The notes under the pieces were generated by a model that saw nothing but the letters and a program-made list of their open reading frames with translations, searched no databases and had not been told where the DNA came from. This document shows, one piece after another, positions 16,919 through 25,154 of a stretch of DNA of 64,000 nucleotides. This DNA is from VFKU01 sp964620045 (lineage in GTDB: Bacteria > Hydrogenedentota > Hydrogenedentia > Hydrogenedentales > GCA-2746185), in assembly GCA_964620045.1 (NCBI GenBank), contig CAZUJL010000001.1:496001-560000 (forward strand), read 5' to 3'. Each line of letters starts with the position of its first letter. Positions within the stretch are counted from its first letter, which is position 1. The position numbers and the translations under genes are program-made.

Positions 16919-18682
16919 GTGCGCCGCGTCGTTCCGATTGTACTGCTGGCCGCCCTGGTCGTGTCCCGCGACAGCGTGGCCCGATCCGTGCCGGCCGACA
17001 TTCCGCCCGAAAAGTCGCTGAGCGCAGCAGGACTTTCCATCGACGAAGCCTCGCTCATTCGGTATCTCGAGCAAGGAATCCCTCCGGGCTACTTTCCCGT
17101 GCAAGAATCGCGCGACAACATCCCCTTCGTCACCCGGCGTTGGGGCTACTACGGACTTATGGCGACTGTTCTCGCAAAAATGGGAAGCCAAGCCGCGATT
17201 CCGGTGCTCGAACAACTCCAGGCGGGCGCGCTTCCTCCAATCCTCGATTCCGATCTCGACTTATGTGCCGCCGCATTGAGCCGGTACATGGAGACTGTCA
17301 CTTGGGAAGAATGGGACACCGCCCGCGAACGTCTGCACGACGGACTCCGCCTTAGCAGCGCGCGGGCGCTATCCAGAATTACAGGAACGTCATCCGTTCC
17401 ATTTGAATTGTCAATGCTGGAGAAATGGACGCCCGCGTTCTTGAACGCATCGGAAAGTGGAAACGACATACAACAATTTTATTATGGACTTTGCAAATCG
17501 CTGACCATGCAGGGTTCACCCGCCGGTATCGACACATTCATCGCCACGTTTGATTCGCCGCAGGATCGTATCAACGATCCAATCGTGTCCTTGTTGCAAC
17601 AATGGACGGGTCAAACATTCGGCCCCGAATACGACGATTCGCCGCGCGTGAAAGCGGTGGAAATTGGCAAGTGGAAGTCCTGGTGGGCGGCGAACCGTGC
17701 GACGTTTCAACCAAACGTGGCCAACATGCAACAGTCGATTCCATTCCTCACGCCGTATCCTGCACCCACGAGCCTGCGCGATCGCGTCTGGCATGCTGAA
17801 AACGCCAGTATGGACTACGACAATCGTTACTTTGGTCGCCAATCCATCGCCTGGCTGGAAGAGAACGGGCACCGCGAAGTTCGCAAATTGCTCGCGATCG
17901 TTGAGGACGAGGACGAGCGTCTAACAGTCCGCGGCGAGGCCTTGATGTGGTACGTGAAATTCGCAAAAAACCCCTCGTACAAAATGCTCTTGGGATACGC
18001 AACTGCGCCAGATCCTGGATATTTCGACATGCTGGCGAACAACGCGATGAAGCTTATCGGCGAGCATTTTCCGGAGAAGTCCAACGACGCGTTAAAACAG
18101 ATCGCCGCTAGCGGGTCGAACGCGGCGGAAAATGCCGCCACGCTTTTGTCGCGAACCCCGGAAGGAATCGCTTTCCTACAGTCCATGGAGTTCGATGGCG
18201 CAAATGGCGTGCTCTACCAACTCTCTCAACAGCTCGCCCGCAGTGGCCCCGCGCAGTTGCCAAGCATTGAAGCAGGTCTGCTTAGTGGAGACGCCGGTAC
18301 CGCGTCGTACGCGGCAATTGCCGCTGAGCGTACCGGCGTGGAAAACCAGCTATCGCCCGAAGCGAAGACAGCCTTGGCGCAATGGGAAGCAGATCCCGAA
18401 TTTCTTTTCCGTGTTTTGCAGCATCGGCCGGAACAGTCGACCACCATAAGGGATTTCGACAGGCTGCTTGAAAGCACGACGGACACCGGCCCCAAAACAG
18501 CGGTGACTCTTTTGCGCGCCGGGGAGTGGTTTCGGCAGCTCCAGCCGCATATTCCTAATCTAACCCAGACGCCAGGTGAAGACCGCCGCATCGAGTTGGC
18601 GTTGCTCGAACAATGGCTTCGGTGCGTGGAGGCCTTCCGTGCGAGCCGAGGACGCGCTCCGCTTCCCGAGTACGAGATCTAA
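16919..18682 (+). CDS. secreted protein of unknown function, HEAT-like helical repeats
   Basis: A 587-residue protein starting at GTG behind a strong GGAGGGG site. Residues 1-22 look like a signal peptide. The body is mostly helical, with recurring segments such as YYGLMATVLAKMGSQAAIPV, CAAALSRYMETV and AALSRITG-like stretches that suggest degenerate HEAT/armadillo repeats. No catalytic motif is recognised. Stretches of this gene (for example 17401-17520) are only about 42-47% GC by eye, clearly below the flanking genes, so it may be a more recent acquisition or an accessory gene. No close neighbour suggests a role. Confidence 0.75.
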   Translation: MRRVVPIVLLAALVVSRDSVARSVPADIPPEKSLSAAGLSIDEASLIRYLEQGIPPGYFPVQESRDNIPFVTRRWGYYGLMATVLAKMGSQAAIPVLEQLQAGALPPILDSDLDLCAAALSRYMETVTWEEWDTARERLHDGLRLSSARALSRITGTSSVPFELSMLEKWTPAFLNASESGNDIQQFYYGLCKSLTMQGSPAGIDTFIATFDSPQDRINDPIVSLLQQWTGQTFGPEYDDSPRVKAVEIGKWKSWWAANRATFQPNVANMQQSIPFLTPYPAPTSLRDRVWHAENASMDYDNRYFGRQSIAWLEENGHREVRKLLAIVEDEDERLTVRGEALMWYVKFAKNPSYKMLLGYATAPDPGYFDMLANNAMKLIGEHFPEKSNDALKQIAASGSNAAENAATLLSRTPEGIAFLQSMEFDGANGVLYQLSQQLARSGPAQLPSIEAGLLSGDAGTASYAAIAAERTGVENQLSPEAKTALAQWEADPEFLFRVLQHRPEQSTTIRDFDRLLESTTDTGPKTAVTLLRAGEWFRQLQPHIPNLTQTPGEDRRIELALLEQWLRCVEAFRASRGRAPLPEYEI

Positions 18683-18709
18683 TCCACGCAATCCGATAGA
18701 GTGCTGGGC

Positions 18710-19342
18710 ATGCCTATCTGGTTATGGATCCCCATCGCCGTTGTTGCGCTGTTCGCCGCGCTGATGCTGTTCTGGCGGTTTGGCGCGCGCAAGACGAATG
18801 CGCCGTGTCCGTCGTGGCTGGCGTGGACGCTGGCGCCCGGCAAGAACGAGCGGCCGTTTGGACGCGGGCGTGCGATCGATGAGCTTGCGCTGAAGCCCGG
18901 CATGCGCGTGGTGGATGTCGGGTGCGGACCGGGCCTGCTGACGCTGCCGATTGCGCGCGGCGTTGGGATAGACGGCGAAGTCGTCGCGCTCGACATGCAG
19001 CCGAAAATGCTGGAACTGATGTCGAGCCGGATCGAGAAGGCGGGACTGAAAAACGTCACGCCGCTGCTCGCCGGCGCGGGCGACGGGAAACTTCCGAAAA
19101 ACCACTTCGATCGCGCGGTGCTTTCTACCGTGCTCGGCGAAATTCCGGATCGCGAGCACGCGCTGCGTGAAATTTACGATGCACTGAAACCGGGCGGCTA
19201 TCTCGTCGTCGCCGAAGTCATCGGCGATCCGCACTACCAGTTCAAAGCGAAGGTGATCGAACTCGCGCAACGCGTGGGCCTGCGCCCCGGCGAGATCACG
19301 GGCGGGTTCTTCGCGTACCGGATGCGGTTGTACAAGGACTAG
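18710..19342 (+). CDS. membrane-anchored class I SAM-dependent methyltransferase
   Basis: A 210-residue protein. Residues 1-22 form a membrane anchor (WLWIPIAVVALFAALMLFW), followed by a UbiE/Methyltransf_11-like domain with VDVGCGPGLLTLPIA as the SAM-binding motif I, ALDMQPKML as motif post-I, and DALKPGGYLVVAE. It methylates an unknown, probably membrane-associated or lipid, substrate. ATG at 18710 is preferred to the GTG three codons earlier; neither has a convincing ribosome binding site. It converges on the antiporter gene. Confidence 0.82.
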   Translation: MPIWLWIPIAVVALFAALMLFWRFGARKTNAPCPSWLAWTLAPGKNERPFGRGRAIDELALKPGMRVVDVGCGPGLLTLPIARGVGIDGEVVALDMQPKMLELMSSRIEKAGLKNVTPLLAGAGDGKLPKNHFDRAVLSTVLGEIPDREHALREIYDALKPGGYLVVAEVIGDPHYQFKAKVIELAQRVGLRPGEITGGFFAYRMRLYKD

Positions 19343-19369
19343 CGCGGCTTCCGCGGAACGCGCGTCCGC

Positions 19370-20770
19370 CTACGCGCCGGCCTTCAGCGATTCGTCCCAC
19401 GAATCGCCGCCCATGATCGCGAGCAACAGCGGGCTGGTCATGAAGGTGGTGACGAGCGCCATGATGACGAGCATCGTGAACAGCGTCGGCGTGATGACGC
19501 CGAGATCGAGACCGATGTTGAGCACGATGAGTTCGACGAGGCCGCGGGTGTTCATCAGCACGCCGAGTGCGCTGGACCCGCGCCACGAGAGTCCCGTCAC
19601 GCGCGCGGCGACGAGCGTGCCGCCGAATTTTCCGGCGACGGCCACGGCGATGATGCCCGCGCACAGGAGCCACTGGTCGAGGCCGCTGATGAGGCCGATT
19701 TCCGTGCGCAGGCCCGTGAACGCGAAGAACGCGGGCAGCAGGAGCACGCGGGCGAGGTCTTCGACGCGGCGGCGAATCTCCGCGGCGACGGGGCTGTTGT
19801 GCGGGATGATCGCGCCGAGCAGGAAGGCGCCGAAGAGCGCGTGGATGCCGATGAATTCGGTGGCGAGCGCGGACAGCAGCATCGCGACGAGGATCACGGC
19901 GAGGCTGCTGCGGCTAAGGCCCGGGGTGGATTCGATGCGCGGCAACCAGCGGCGCAGCAGCGGACCGACGACGGTCACGAGCACAACGACAAAGACCAGC
20001 GTCAACACGACGGAATACACCGCGTCGCCCGAACGCCCCTGCGCAATGCTGACCACGAACGCGAGCAAGCACCACGCGGTCGCGTCGCCCAGCGCCGCGC
20101 ACGCGAGCGCGAGCACGCCGAGACGGGTTTGATGAACGCGCGCGTCCATCAAAATGCGCGCAAGCACGGGGAACGCCGTGACCGACAGCGAGACGCCGAA
20201 GAACAGCGCAAAGACCGTAAACGAGATGCCATCGCCGGCCATCGTGTCGTACAGCGGCAAAGCCACGGCCGCACCGAGCACAAAGGGCAGCGCGATGCTC
20301 GCGTGCGAGATGAGCAACGTCGCCCGCCCGCTTTCGCGCAGGTGGCCGAGATCGAGTTCGAGTCCCACGAGAAACATGAACAGGATGACGCCCAACTGTG
20401 CGATGACGCCAAGAATCGGCGCGACATCGGGTGGCAGCAGGTACGCCATCGCGTCCGGCGCGATGCGGCCGAGCAGCGATGGGCCGAGCAGAATGCCGCC
20501 GACGACTTCGCCGATCACGGGCGGCTGGCCAATGCGGCGGAAGAGCAGACCCATGACGCGGGTGACCGTGATGATGGTCGCGATCGCGAGCAATACATGC
20601 AGGAGTGTGTTCGTCGTTTCGGCGACCGTAGATGCGGCGGGGGCCGTAACAGCGGGGGCCTCGCGTTCACCTGCGGCGCGGATGGCGAAGAATGCGCCCA
20701 CCGCGAGCGCGAGCATCAGCACATACAGGACGGATTGGACGAGGGCGCCGCGCGCCTTGGAATCAGCCAT
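19370..20770 (-). CDS. CPA2-type cation:proton antiporter
   Basis: A 466-residue protein with an N-terminal helix, a spacer, and a 12-helix Na+(K+)/H+ exchanger domain of the CPA2/KefB type (GEVVGGILLGPSLLGRI, LGVILFMFLVGLELDL, TAFPVLARILMD, ALGDATAWCLLAFV, FIGIHALFGAFLLGAIIP). No C-terminal TrkA-N/RCK domain is present, so it is the short form without nucleotide gating. The start is placed at the ATG giving MADSKARG; ten extra residues would come from an upstream frame start. It exchanges monovalent cations for protons at the inner membrane. Confidence 0.87.
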   Translation of the reverse strand: MADSKARGALVQSVLYVLMLALAVGAFFAIRAAGEREAPAVTAPAASTVAETTNTLLHVLLAIATIITVTRVMGLLFRRIGQPPVIGEVVGGILLGPSLLGRIAPDAMAYLLPPDVAPILGVIAQLGVILFMFLVGLELDLGHLRESGRATLLISHASIALPFVLGAAVALPLYDTMAGDGISFTVFALFFGVSLSVTAFPVLARILMDARVHQTRLGVLALACAALGDATAWCLLAFVVSIAQGRSGDAVYSVVLTLVFVVVLVTVVGPLLRRWLPRIESTPGLSRSSLAVILVAMLLSALATEFIGIHALFGAFLLGAIIPHNSPVAAEIRRRVEDLARVLLLPAFFAFTGLRTEIGLISGLDQWLLCAGIIAVAVAGKFGGTLVAARVTGLSWRGSSALGVLMNTRGLVELIVLNIGLDLGVITPTLFTMLVIMALVTTFMTSPLLLAIMGGDSWDESLKAGA

Positions 20771-20816
20771 GGCAGGAAAAGGCCTCAATGTCGGATACAT
20801 TGGGCGGATAGCAAAA

Positions 20817-20892
20817 TGGCTCCCCGGGCCGGACTCGAACCAGCGACATCGTGGTTAACAGCCACGCGCTCTACCGACTGAGCTACCGGGGA
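20817..20892 (-). tRNA. trnN: tRNA-Asn (GTT), CCA encoded
   Basis: The minus strand folds into a complete cloverleaf: acceptor stem TCCCCGG/CCGGGGA, D arm GCTC-AGTCGGTA-GAGC, anticodon stem CGTGG/CCACG with loop CTGTTAA (anticodon GTT), and T arm with the TTCGAGT loop. The discriminator is G and the terminal CCA is encoded. No intron. Confidence 0.96.
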
Positions 20893-20915
20893 ACTGGACT
20901 TGCCGGAAGACGGGG

Positions 20916-20944
20916 ATTATACGTGTCGACGGAACGGGGTGCAA
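20916..20944 (-). promoter_or_regulatory. promoter of tRNA-Asn
   Basis: On the minus strand TTGCAC (complement of 20939-20944) and TATAAT (complement of 20916-20921) are separated by 17 bases. The start would fall near 20909, about 16 bases before the tRNA 5' end. Confidence 0.78.
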
Positions 20945-20962
20945 GGTTACGACCCCTGCAGG

Positions 20963-22051
20963 TCAGCGCACGCGCCCCAAGACCTTGTCGAGATATGCGT
21001 ATGCCTCCTCGCGCACGTCCGGCGGGAAGTCGTGCTCGCAGTCGGGATAGCGCGCCTGCACGCGATCGGGCGCGCCGAAGAGGTCGTAGACCTGCTGGAT
21101 GACGGGCATCGCCTTTTTCACGCCGCGCACGTCGAAGTTGGCGTCGTGCAGCGGCGAGGACGTGAAAAATCCACGCGGGGCAAGCGCGGCGATCATCTCG
21201 TAGTAGTCCCACGGCACGCGGTCGGGATCCTGCCCGTAGACATCGCGAATGCGCGAGACGTAGCGCTCGCCCGTCCATCCGGTCAGGTCGCCGCCGTAGT
21301 AGTCGTGAAACGGCGTCCACCCGCAACTGGTCACGATCGCCTTCACGCGCGGGTCGAACACGGCCAGGAAGATCGCATTGTGCCCGCCGAGCGAGTGGCC
21401 GATCGCGCCGATGCGATCGGGATCGACGTCGTCGCGTTCGCTCAAGAGATCGATGCAACGCATGTGGTTCCAGATGCCCTTCATCGATCCGGAGACGAAG
21501 CGATCTTTCTCGAAGTCGTATTGGTATTTACCAAGCGTGGGATAGTCTGGCGCGAGCACGATGTAGCCGCGCTGCACGAGTTCAAAGCCGTAGTGCAGGT
21601 TCGCGGAGCCGCCAAGACCCACGACTTCATCCTTGCCGAGCGCGCCGTTGGTCTGGTGCAGCGCTAACACGGCGGGTGCGCGGTCGCGGAGACCCCTGGG
21701 CACCATGAGCCACGCGGACAAAACGTCGCCGTCACCAACATCGATACGCAGTCTCACGCGAGTAAAGGTGTTGACAGGCATGTCGCTGCCAAGGACGACT
21801 TCGTACGCGACAGGGCCCAGCTTGGAACGATCGGGCAGCGTGCCCATCGTCGCTTCGATCCCGGTGAGGATGTCACGGCGACGCAATTCCCAGTCGTCGA
21901 TCGTTTTTACTGGCTGCTCTTGGCCGGCGTCGTCGACGTAGTACAGCACGCGCTGGTGATCCTGGGCGCGCGGCTCGGGCAATGTGGCGGTCTGCGCAAG
22001 TGCTGAAATGGACAGCAGCGGAAGGAATACACAGGAGACGAAACGAAGCAT
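20963..22051 (-). CDS. secreted alpha/beta hydrolase (dienelactone/acetyl-xylan-esterase-like)
   Basis: A 362-residue exported protein with a signal peptide ending SALAQ. The nucleophile elbow is GHSLGG with Ser220; the probable catalytic His340 lies in CEHDFPPD near the C terminus, and an acidic residue sits between them. HQTNGALGKDEVVGLGG forms the oxyanion-side loop. The layout is that of secreted dienelactone-hydrolase or acetyl-xylan-esterase-type enzymes common in polysaccharide-degrading bacteria. Ester substrate unknown. Single-gene unit. Confidence 0.82.
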   Translation of the reverse strand: MLRFVSCVFLPLLSISALAQTATLPEPRAQDHQRVLYYVDDAGQEQPVKTIDDWELRRRDILTGIEATMGTLPDRSKLGPVAYEVVLGSDMPVNTFTRVRLRIDVGDGDVLSAWLMVPRGLRDRAPAVLALHQTNGALGKDEVVGLGGSANLHYGFELVQRGYIVLAPDYPTLGKYQYDFEKDRFVSGSMKGIWNHMRCIDLLSERDDVDPDRIGAIGHSLGGHNAIFLAVFDPRVKAIVTSCGWTPFHDYYGGDLTGWTGERYVSRIRDVYGQDPDRVPWDYYEMIAALAPRGFFTSSPLHDANFDVRGVKKAMPVIQQVYDLFGAPDRVQARYPDCEHDFPPDVREEAYAYLDKVLGRVR

Positions 22052-22169
22052 GCGCGATTGTATCGTGGTGTATGCTGATTTTTGCGAGCTTACGATGGAA
22101 TAGCCGCGCAGTCGCCGTAGTTACGGCTTTGCGGCGTGTGCTATACTGACCGGCCGGAGGATGGCGAAT

Positions 22170-22919
22170 ATGCGTCGTCTACTGTTGCTCTTGCTCACCC
22201 TACCCTTCGCCCTTTCGGGCTGCATGCTGGAGTTGTTGACCTCCACGGCGATTCAGGGCGAACTCGCCGCGCAAGACGCACAAGCCGGCATGCGCGCCCT
22301 CGATCAGGCCAAGGAGTTGAAGGCCCGCACCGAAACCGAGTCGGCCATCCGCGCGTACCAGGCCGAAACCGGGAAATTTCCGGCGTCGCTCAAGACACTG
22401 GTGCCCAGCTACCTGCCGGGTGTGCCGACGCACGCGGATGGCTCACCTTTTGGCTATGACCCGGACACCGGCGTGTTGCTCGACTCCCCCGCCGCCGCGC
22501 CGCAGATCACGCAGGAAGATCGCAAGGCACTGGCGGAACTGGACAAGGCCGTGTACGCCTACTGGGAAGCCACCGGCTACTATCCACCGTCGCTCGCCGC
22601 GCTCACGCCGACGTATCTGACCAACGTTCCGCAGACCAGCTCGGGCGAGTCCTTCGGCTACGACGCGCAGACGGGCGCGATCTTTCACCCGAGCCAGCCC
22701 GTCGCCGCGGCGCCGTCGAACGCGCCCCGGAATGTGGGCGGCGGCGGCGCGGGACCGCTAGGTGAAGCGCAGACGAGCATCGCGATTCAGGGTCAGTTGC
22801 AAAACATGAACACCTCGGGCACGGCCAGCGCGAACGGCGCGGCGCGCCGCGGCCTGAGCGGCGTCAACAACAACTACAATCAGCAACAGCAGCGCGCATT
22901 AGACGAAATTGATCAGTAA
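22170..22919 (+). CDS. lipoprotein with two pseudopilin-like repeats
   Basis: A 249-residue lipoprotein: lipobox LSGC with Cys18, then two tandem copies of a module at 58-104 and 126-172. Each copy reads, in outline, AYxxxTGxxPxSLxxLxPxYLxxVP...GxxFGYDxxTG, which is the C-terminal globular pattern of type II secretion pseudopilins (T2SSG). The hydrophobic pilin N-terminus is absent. The last third is low-complexity (GGGGAG, NNNYNQQQQ). The ATG at 22170 is chosen because GGAGG at 22156-22160 is nine bases away; the ATG at 22161 abuts that site. Possibly a periplasmic partner of a secretion or pilus system. The second lipoprotein follows 14 bases later. Confidence 0.75.
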   Translation: MRRLLLLLLTLPFALSGCMLELLTSTAIQGELAAQDAQAGMRALDQAKELKARTETESAIRAYQAETGKFPASLKTLVPSYLPGVPTHADGSPFGYDPDTGVLLDSPAAAPQITQEDRKALAELDKAVYAYWEATGYYPPSLAALTPTYLTNVPQTSSGESFGYDAQTGAIFHPSQPVAAAPSNAPRNVGGGGAGPLGEAQTSIAIQGQLQNMNTSGTASANGAARRGLSGVNNNYNQQQQRALDEIDQ

Positions 22920-22933
22920 CCGTGGTGGGACCG

Positions 22934-23611
22934 ATGATTCGCAGTACCGCTTGGAAGTATGCCGCAGTGATGGTGATGGCCGCGCTCGCGGTCGTCGGGT
23001 GCAACAAGGATGAACCCACGCGGCCGTCGACGACGGTCGATCCGAACGCGCCGCCGCCGCCCACACCCGAAGAACTGGCGAGACAGGCGATCACCGAACT
23101 CGGTCTGGATCAGCCGTTGCCGCCGCCGGGTTCACGCCTCGTTTCCAGCGTGCGCGCGACGACGCTCTCGCAATTCAAAGCGCGCTATACGCAGCTCAAC
23201 GCGACGCCCGAAGGTCAGATCGCGTTGAAGACCGTGCAGAAGTCGCTGGAAGACAAAATCGAGGCGTATAACAAGGGCGAGTTCTGGGAGTACGTGATCA
23301 CCTACGCGGACGCGTACAAAATTTTCCAGCCGCAGTCGCGCAAATTTGAGCAGATGGTCGAGAAGGCGCAGACCGAGTTGCGCAAGCCGCGCGTGACGGT
23401 GCACGGCCTGCCTTCCGTGGCGGGGCACCAGGTGGCGCTGCTGAAAATCTATGTGCCGCTGACCAGCGAGACCTTCGACGAGCGCCTCAGCGTCGGAGAA
23501 GACGCGCACGGCGTGAAGTTCGTCGGCGTCTTCGGTAACGGCCGCGGCATCCGCTGGGAGTTCATGGAGACCGGCGAGCGCTTTGTCGCCTACCTCCCCA
23601 GCGCCAAATAG
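22934..23611 (+). CDS. lipoprotein of unknown function
   Basis: A 225-residue protein with a lipobox ending VVGC near residue 23, a proline-rich linker (NAPPPPTPEE) and a mixed helical and strand region of about 170 residues without a recognised family. It follows the pseudopilin-like lipoprotein closely and is followed by a strong terminator, so the two form one operon. GTG at 22922 is an alternative start. A shared envelope role is inferred from position only. Confidence 0.7.
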   Translation: MIRSTAWKYAAVMVMAALAVVGCNKDEPTRPSTTVDPNAPPPPTPEELARQAITELGLDQPLPPPGSRLVSSVRATTLSQFKARYTQLNATPEGQIALKTVQKSLEDKIEAYNKGEFWEYVITYADAYKIFQPQSRKFEQMVEKAQTELRKPRVTVHGLPSVAGHQVALLKIYVPLTSETFDERLSVGEDAHGVKFVGVFGNGRGIRWEFMETGERFVAYLPSAK

Positions 23612-23632
23612 CTTAAAAACCCTTGAAAAACC

Positions 23633-23663
23633 AACGGGTCTTGGTCAATCCCCAAGACCCGTT
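23633..23663 (+). terminator. intrinsic terminator after the lipoprotein pair
   Basis: A perfect 12-bp stem (AACGGGTCTTGG with CCAAGACCCGTT) with a 7-base loop, followed by a short T-rich stretch (CCTGTTT). Confidence 0.78.
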
Positions 23664-23689
23664 CCTGTTTAGTGCGCATGGATTGGACA

Positions 23690-23719
23690 TTGACAGGGAA
23701 TCTTGAGTAAACTTATTCT
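23690..23719 (+). promoter_or_regulatory. promoter of the sulfur locus
   Basis: TTGACA at 23690-23695 is a full -35 consensus; TATTCT at 23714-23719 (18-base spacer) is a fair -10 box. It lies between the preceding terminator and the cysteine synthase gene. Confidence 0.6.
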
Positions 23720-23742
23720 GTTTGTAAGGTATGGGTTGGAAT

Positions 23743-24702
23743 ATGGCGACTACGCCCCAAGAGCCAATCATTACCGCGCGCGGCATGCCGCCGGCGGATC
23801 TCCGTCATCGGCTGGTCCAGTGCGTGGGCAACACTCCCCTGCTTGAACTGCACCGCATCGCGGCGGAAGTCGCGCCGGTGCGCATTTTCGGCAAGGCGGA
23901 GTGGTTCAATCCGGGCGGTTCGGTGAAGGATCGCCCCGCGCTGAACATGATTCTGGACGGCGAGGCGAGCGGCAAGCTGACGAAAGACAAGGTGCTGCTG
24001 GACGCGACCTCCGGCAACACGGGCATTGCCTACGCCATGCTGGGCGCGTCGCTGGGCTACAAAATAAAGCTCTGCGTGCCGAAGAATATGAGTCCCATCC
24101 GCCGCCGAATCTTGACCTCCTACGGCGCGGAACTGGTGTTGACCGATCCGACGCGCGGGTCGGACGGCGCGATCGAAAAGGCCCGCGAGATCTATGCGGC
24201 CGACCCGGACACGTACTTCTATCCCGACCAGTACAGCAACACCGCAAACTGGCGGGCGCACTATGTGACGACCGGCCCGGAGATTCTCGAACAGACCGGC
24301 CGCGCGATCACGCATTTCATCGCCGGGCTGGGCACGAGCGGCACGTTTATGGGCACGGCGAAGCGGCTGCGGGAAGAAAAGCCGGACATTCGTTTGATAT
24401 CCTTTCAGCCGGACGGGCCGATGCACGGGCTCGAAGGGCTCAAGCACATGCCAACGTCCATCGTGCCCGAGATTTACGACGAAACGCGGGCGCACGAGAA
24501 TCGCTGGATACGCACGGAAGACGCCCAGGCGATGTGCAGGCGGCTGGCAAAGGAAGAGGGTCTCCTGGTTGGAATGTCGGCAGGCGCCGCCGTCGCGTGC
24601 GCGCTGGATGTCGCGCGGACGCTGAAGTCCGGCACGGTGGTGACGATTCTCTGCGACAGTGCGCACAAATACCTCGACTTCGAGTTTTGGGACAAGACCT
24701 GA
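23743..24702 (+). CDS. cysM: CysM-type PLP-dependent cysteine synthase
   Basis: A 319-residue fold-type II PLP enzyme. NPGGSVKDR holds the PLP lysine (Lys62), TSGNTG binds the substrate carboxylate, and GTSGTFMGTAKRL is the phosphate-binding glycine loop. With the JAMM protease and a CysO-like carrier directly downstream, it most resembles mycobacterial CysM, which joins O-phosphoserine to thiocarboxylated CysO. CysK (O-acetylserine with free sulfide) cannot be excluded by motif alone. ATG at 23743 is preferred to the ATG at 23731, which has AAGG only two bases away; neither is ideal. The next gene begins one base after the stop. Confidence 0.85.
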   Translation: MATTPQEPIITARGMPPADLRHRLVQCVGNTPLLELHRIAAEVAPVRIFGKAEWFNPGGSVKDRPALNMILDGEASGKLTKDKVLLDATSGNTGIAYAMLGASLGYKIKLCVPKNMSPIRRRILTSYGAELVLTDPTRGSDGAIEKAREIYAADPDTYFYPDQYSNTANWRAHYVTTGPEILEQTGRAITHFIAGLGTSGTFMGTAKRLREEKPDIRLISFQPDGPMHGLEGLKHMPTSIVPEIYDETRAHENRWIRTEDAQAMCRRLAKEEGLLVGMSAGAAVACALDVARTLKSGTVVTILCDSAHKYLDFEFWDKT

Positions 24703-24703
24703 G

Positions 24704-25135
24704 ATGGCGATCGTACTGACAAACGAACACAAGGCCGCCATCGAACAGCATGGCGAGGAGACGTTCCCGAACGAATGTTGCGGGTTCATCCTCGGAAAAT
24801 TGAATGGCGCGGACCGCACGGTGGTTGAGCTGATGCGGATTGCGAATGCGCGGGAAGACGAGGCGCAGTTCAACCGCTTCCTGATTACGCCGGAGGCTTC
24901 GTTCAAGGCCGACAAGGCCGCGCGGGCGAAGAAGCTCGACGTGATCGGGTGCTATCATTCGCACCCGAATGCGCCGGCACGGCCGTCGCAATACGACGTC
25001 GACCACGCGGCGTGGTCCGGGTTTTCACACATTATTGTGTCCATTCGCGACAAGGTGGCGGTGGACATGACATCGTGGCAACTGAAAGACGATCGCAGCG
25101 CGTTCGATCCCGAAGAAATCCGGGTCAACGGCTGA
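24704..25135 (+). CDS. JAMM/MPN+ metalloprotease, Mec-like
   Basis: A 143-residue single-domain JAMM protein. Glu24 (in PNECCGF) and the HSH plus Asp set His85, His87 and Asp98 complete the E...HxHx10D zinc site. The closest functional analogues are mycobacterial Mec, which releases cysteine from CysO-cysteine, and Wolinella HcyD, which trims and later hydrolyses the HcyS carrier. Its place between the cysteine synthase and the carrier-adenylyltransferase fusion supports such a role. It probably acts on both Gly-Gly carriers of this locus, an inference discussed in the findings. Confidence 0.9.
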   Translation: MAIVLTNEHKAAIEQHGEETFPNECCGFILGKLNGADRTVVELMRIANAREDEAQFNRFLITPEASFKADKAARAKKLDVIGCYHSHPNAPARPSQYDVDHAAWSGFSHIIVSIRDKVAVDMTSWQLKDDRSAFDPEEIRVNG

Positions 25136-25154
25136 CGAGGCGAGGAGCGAAATC

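Noticed and set aside
22161..22163. ATG as start of the pseudopilin-like lipoprotein
   Set aside because: It directly touches the GGAGG site; the ATG nine bases downstream has proper spacing and gives a normal lipoprotein signal.
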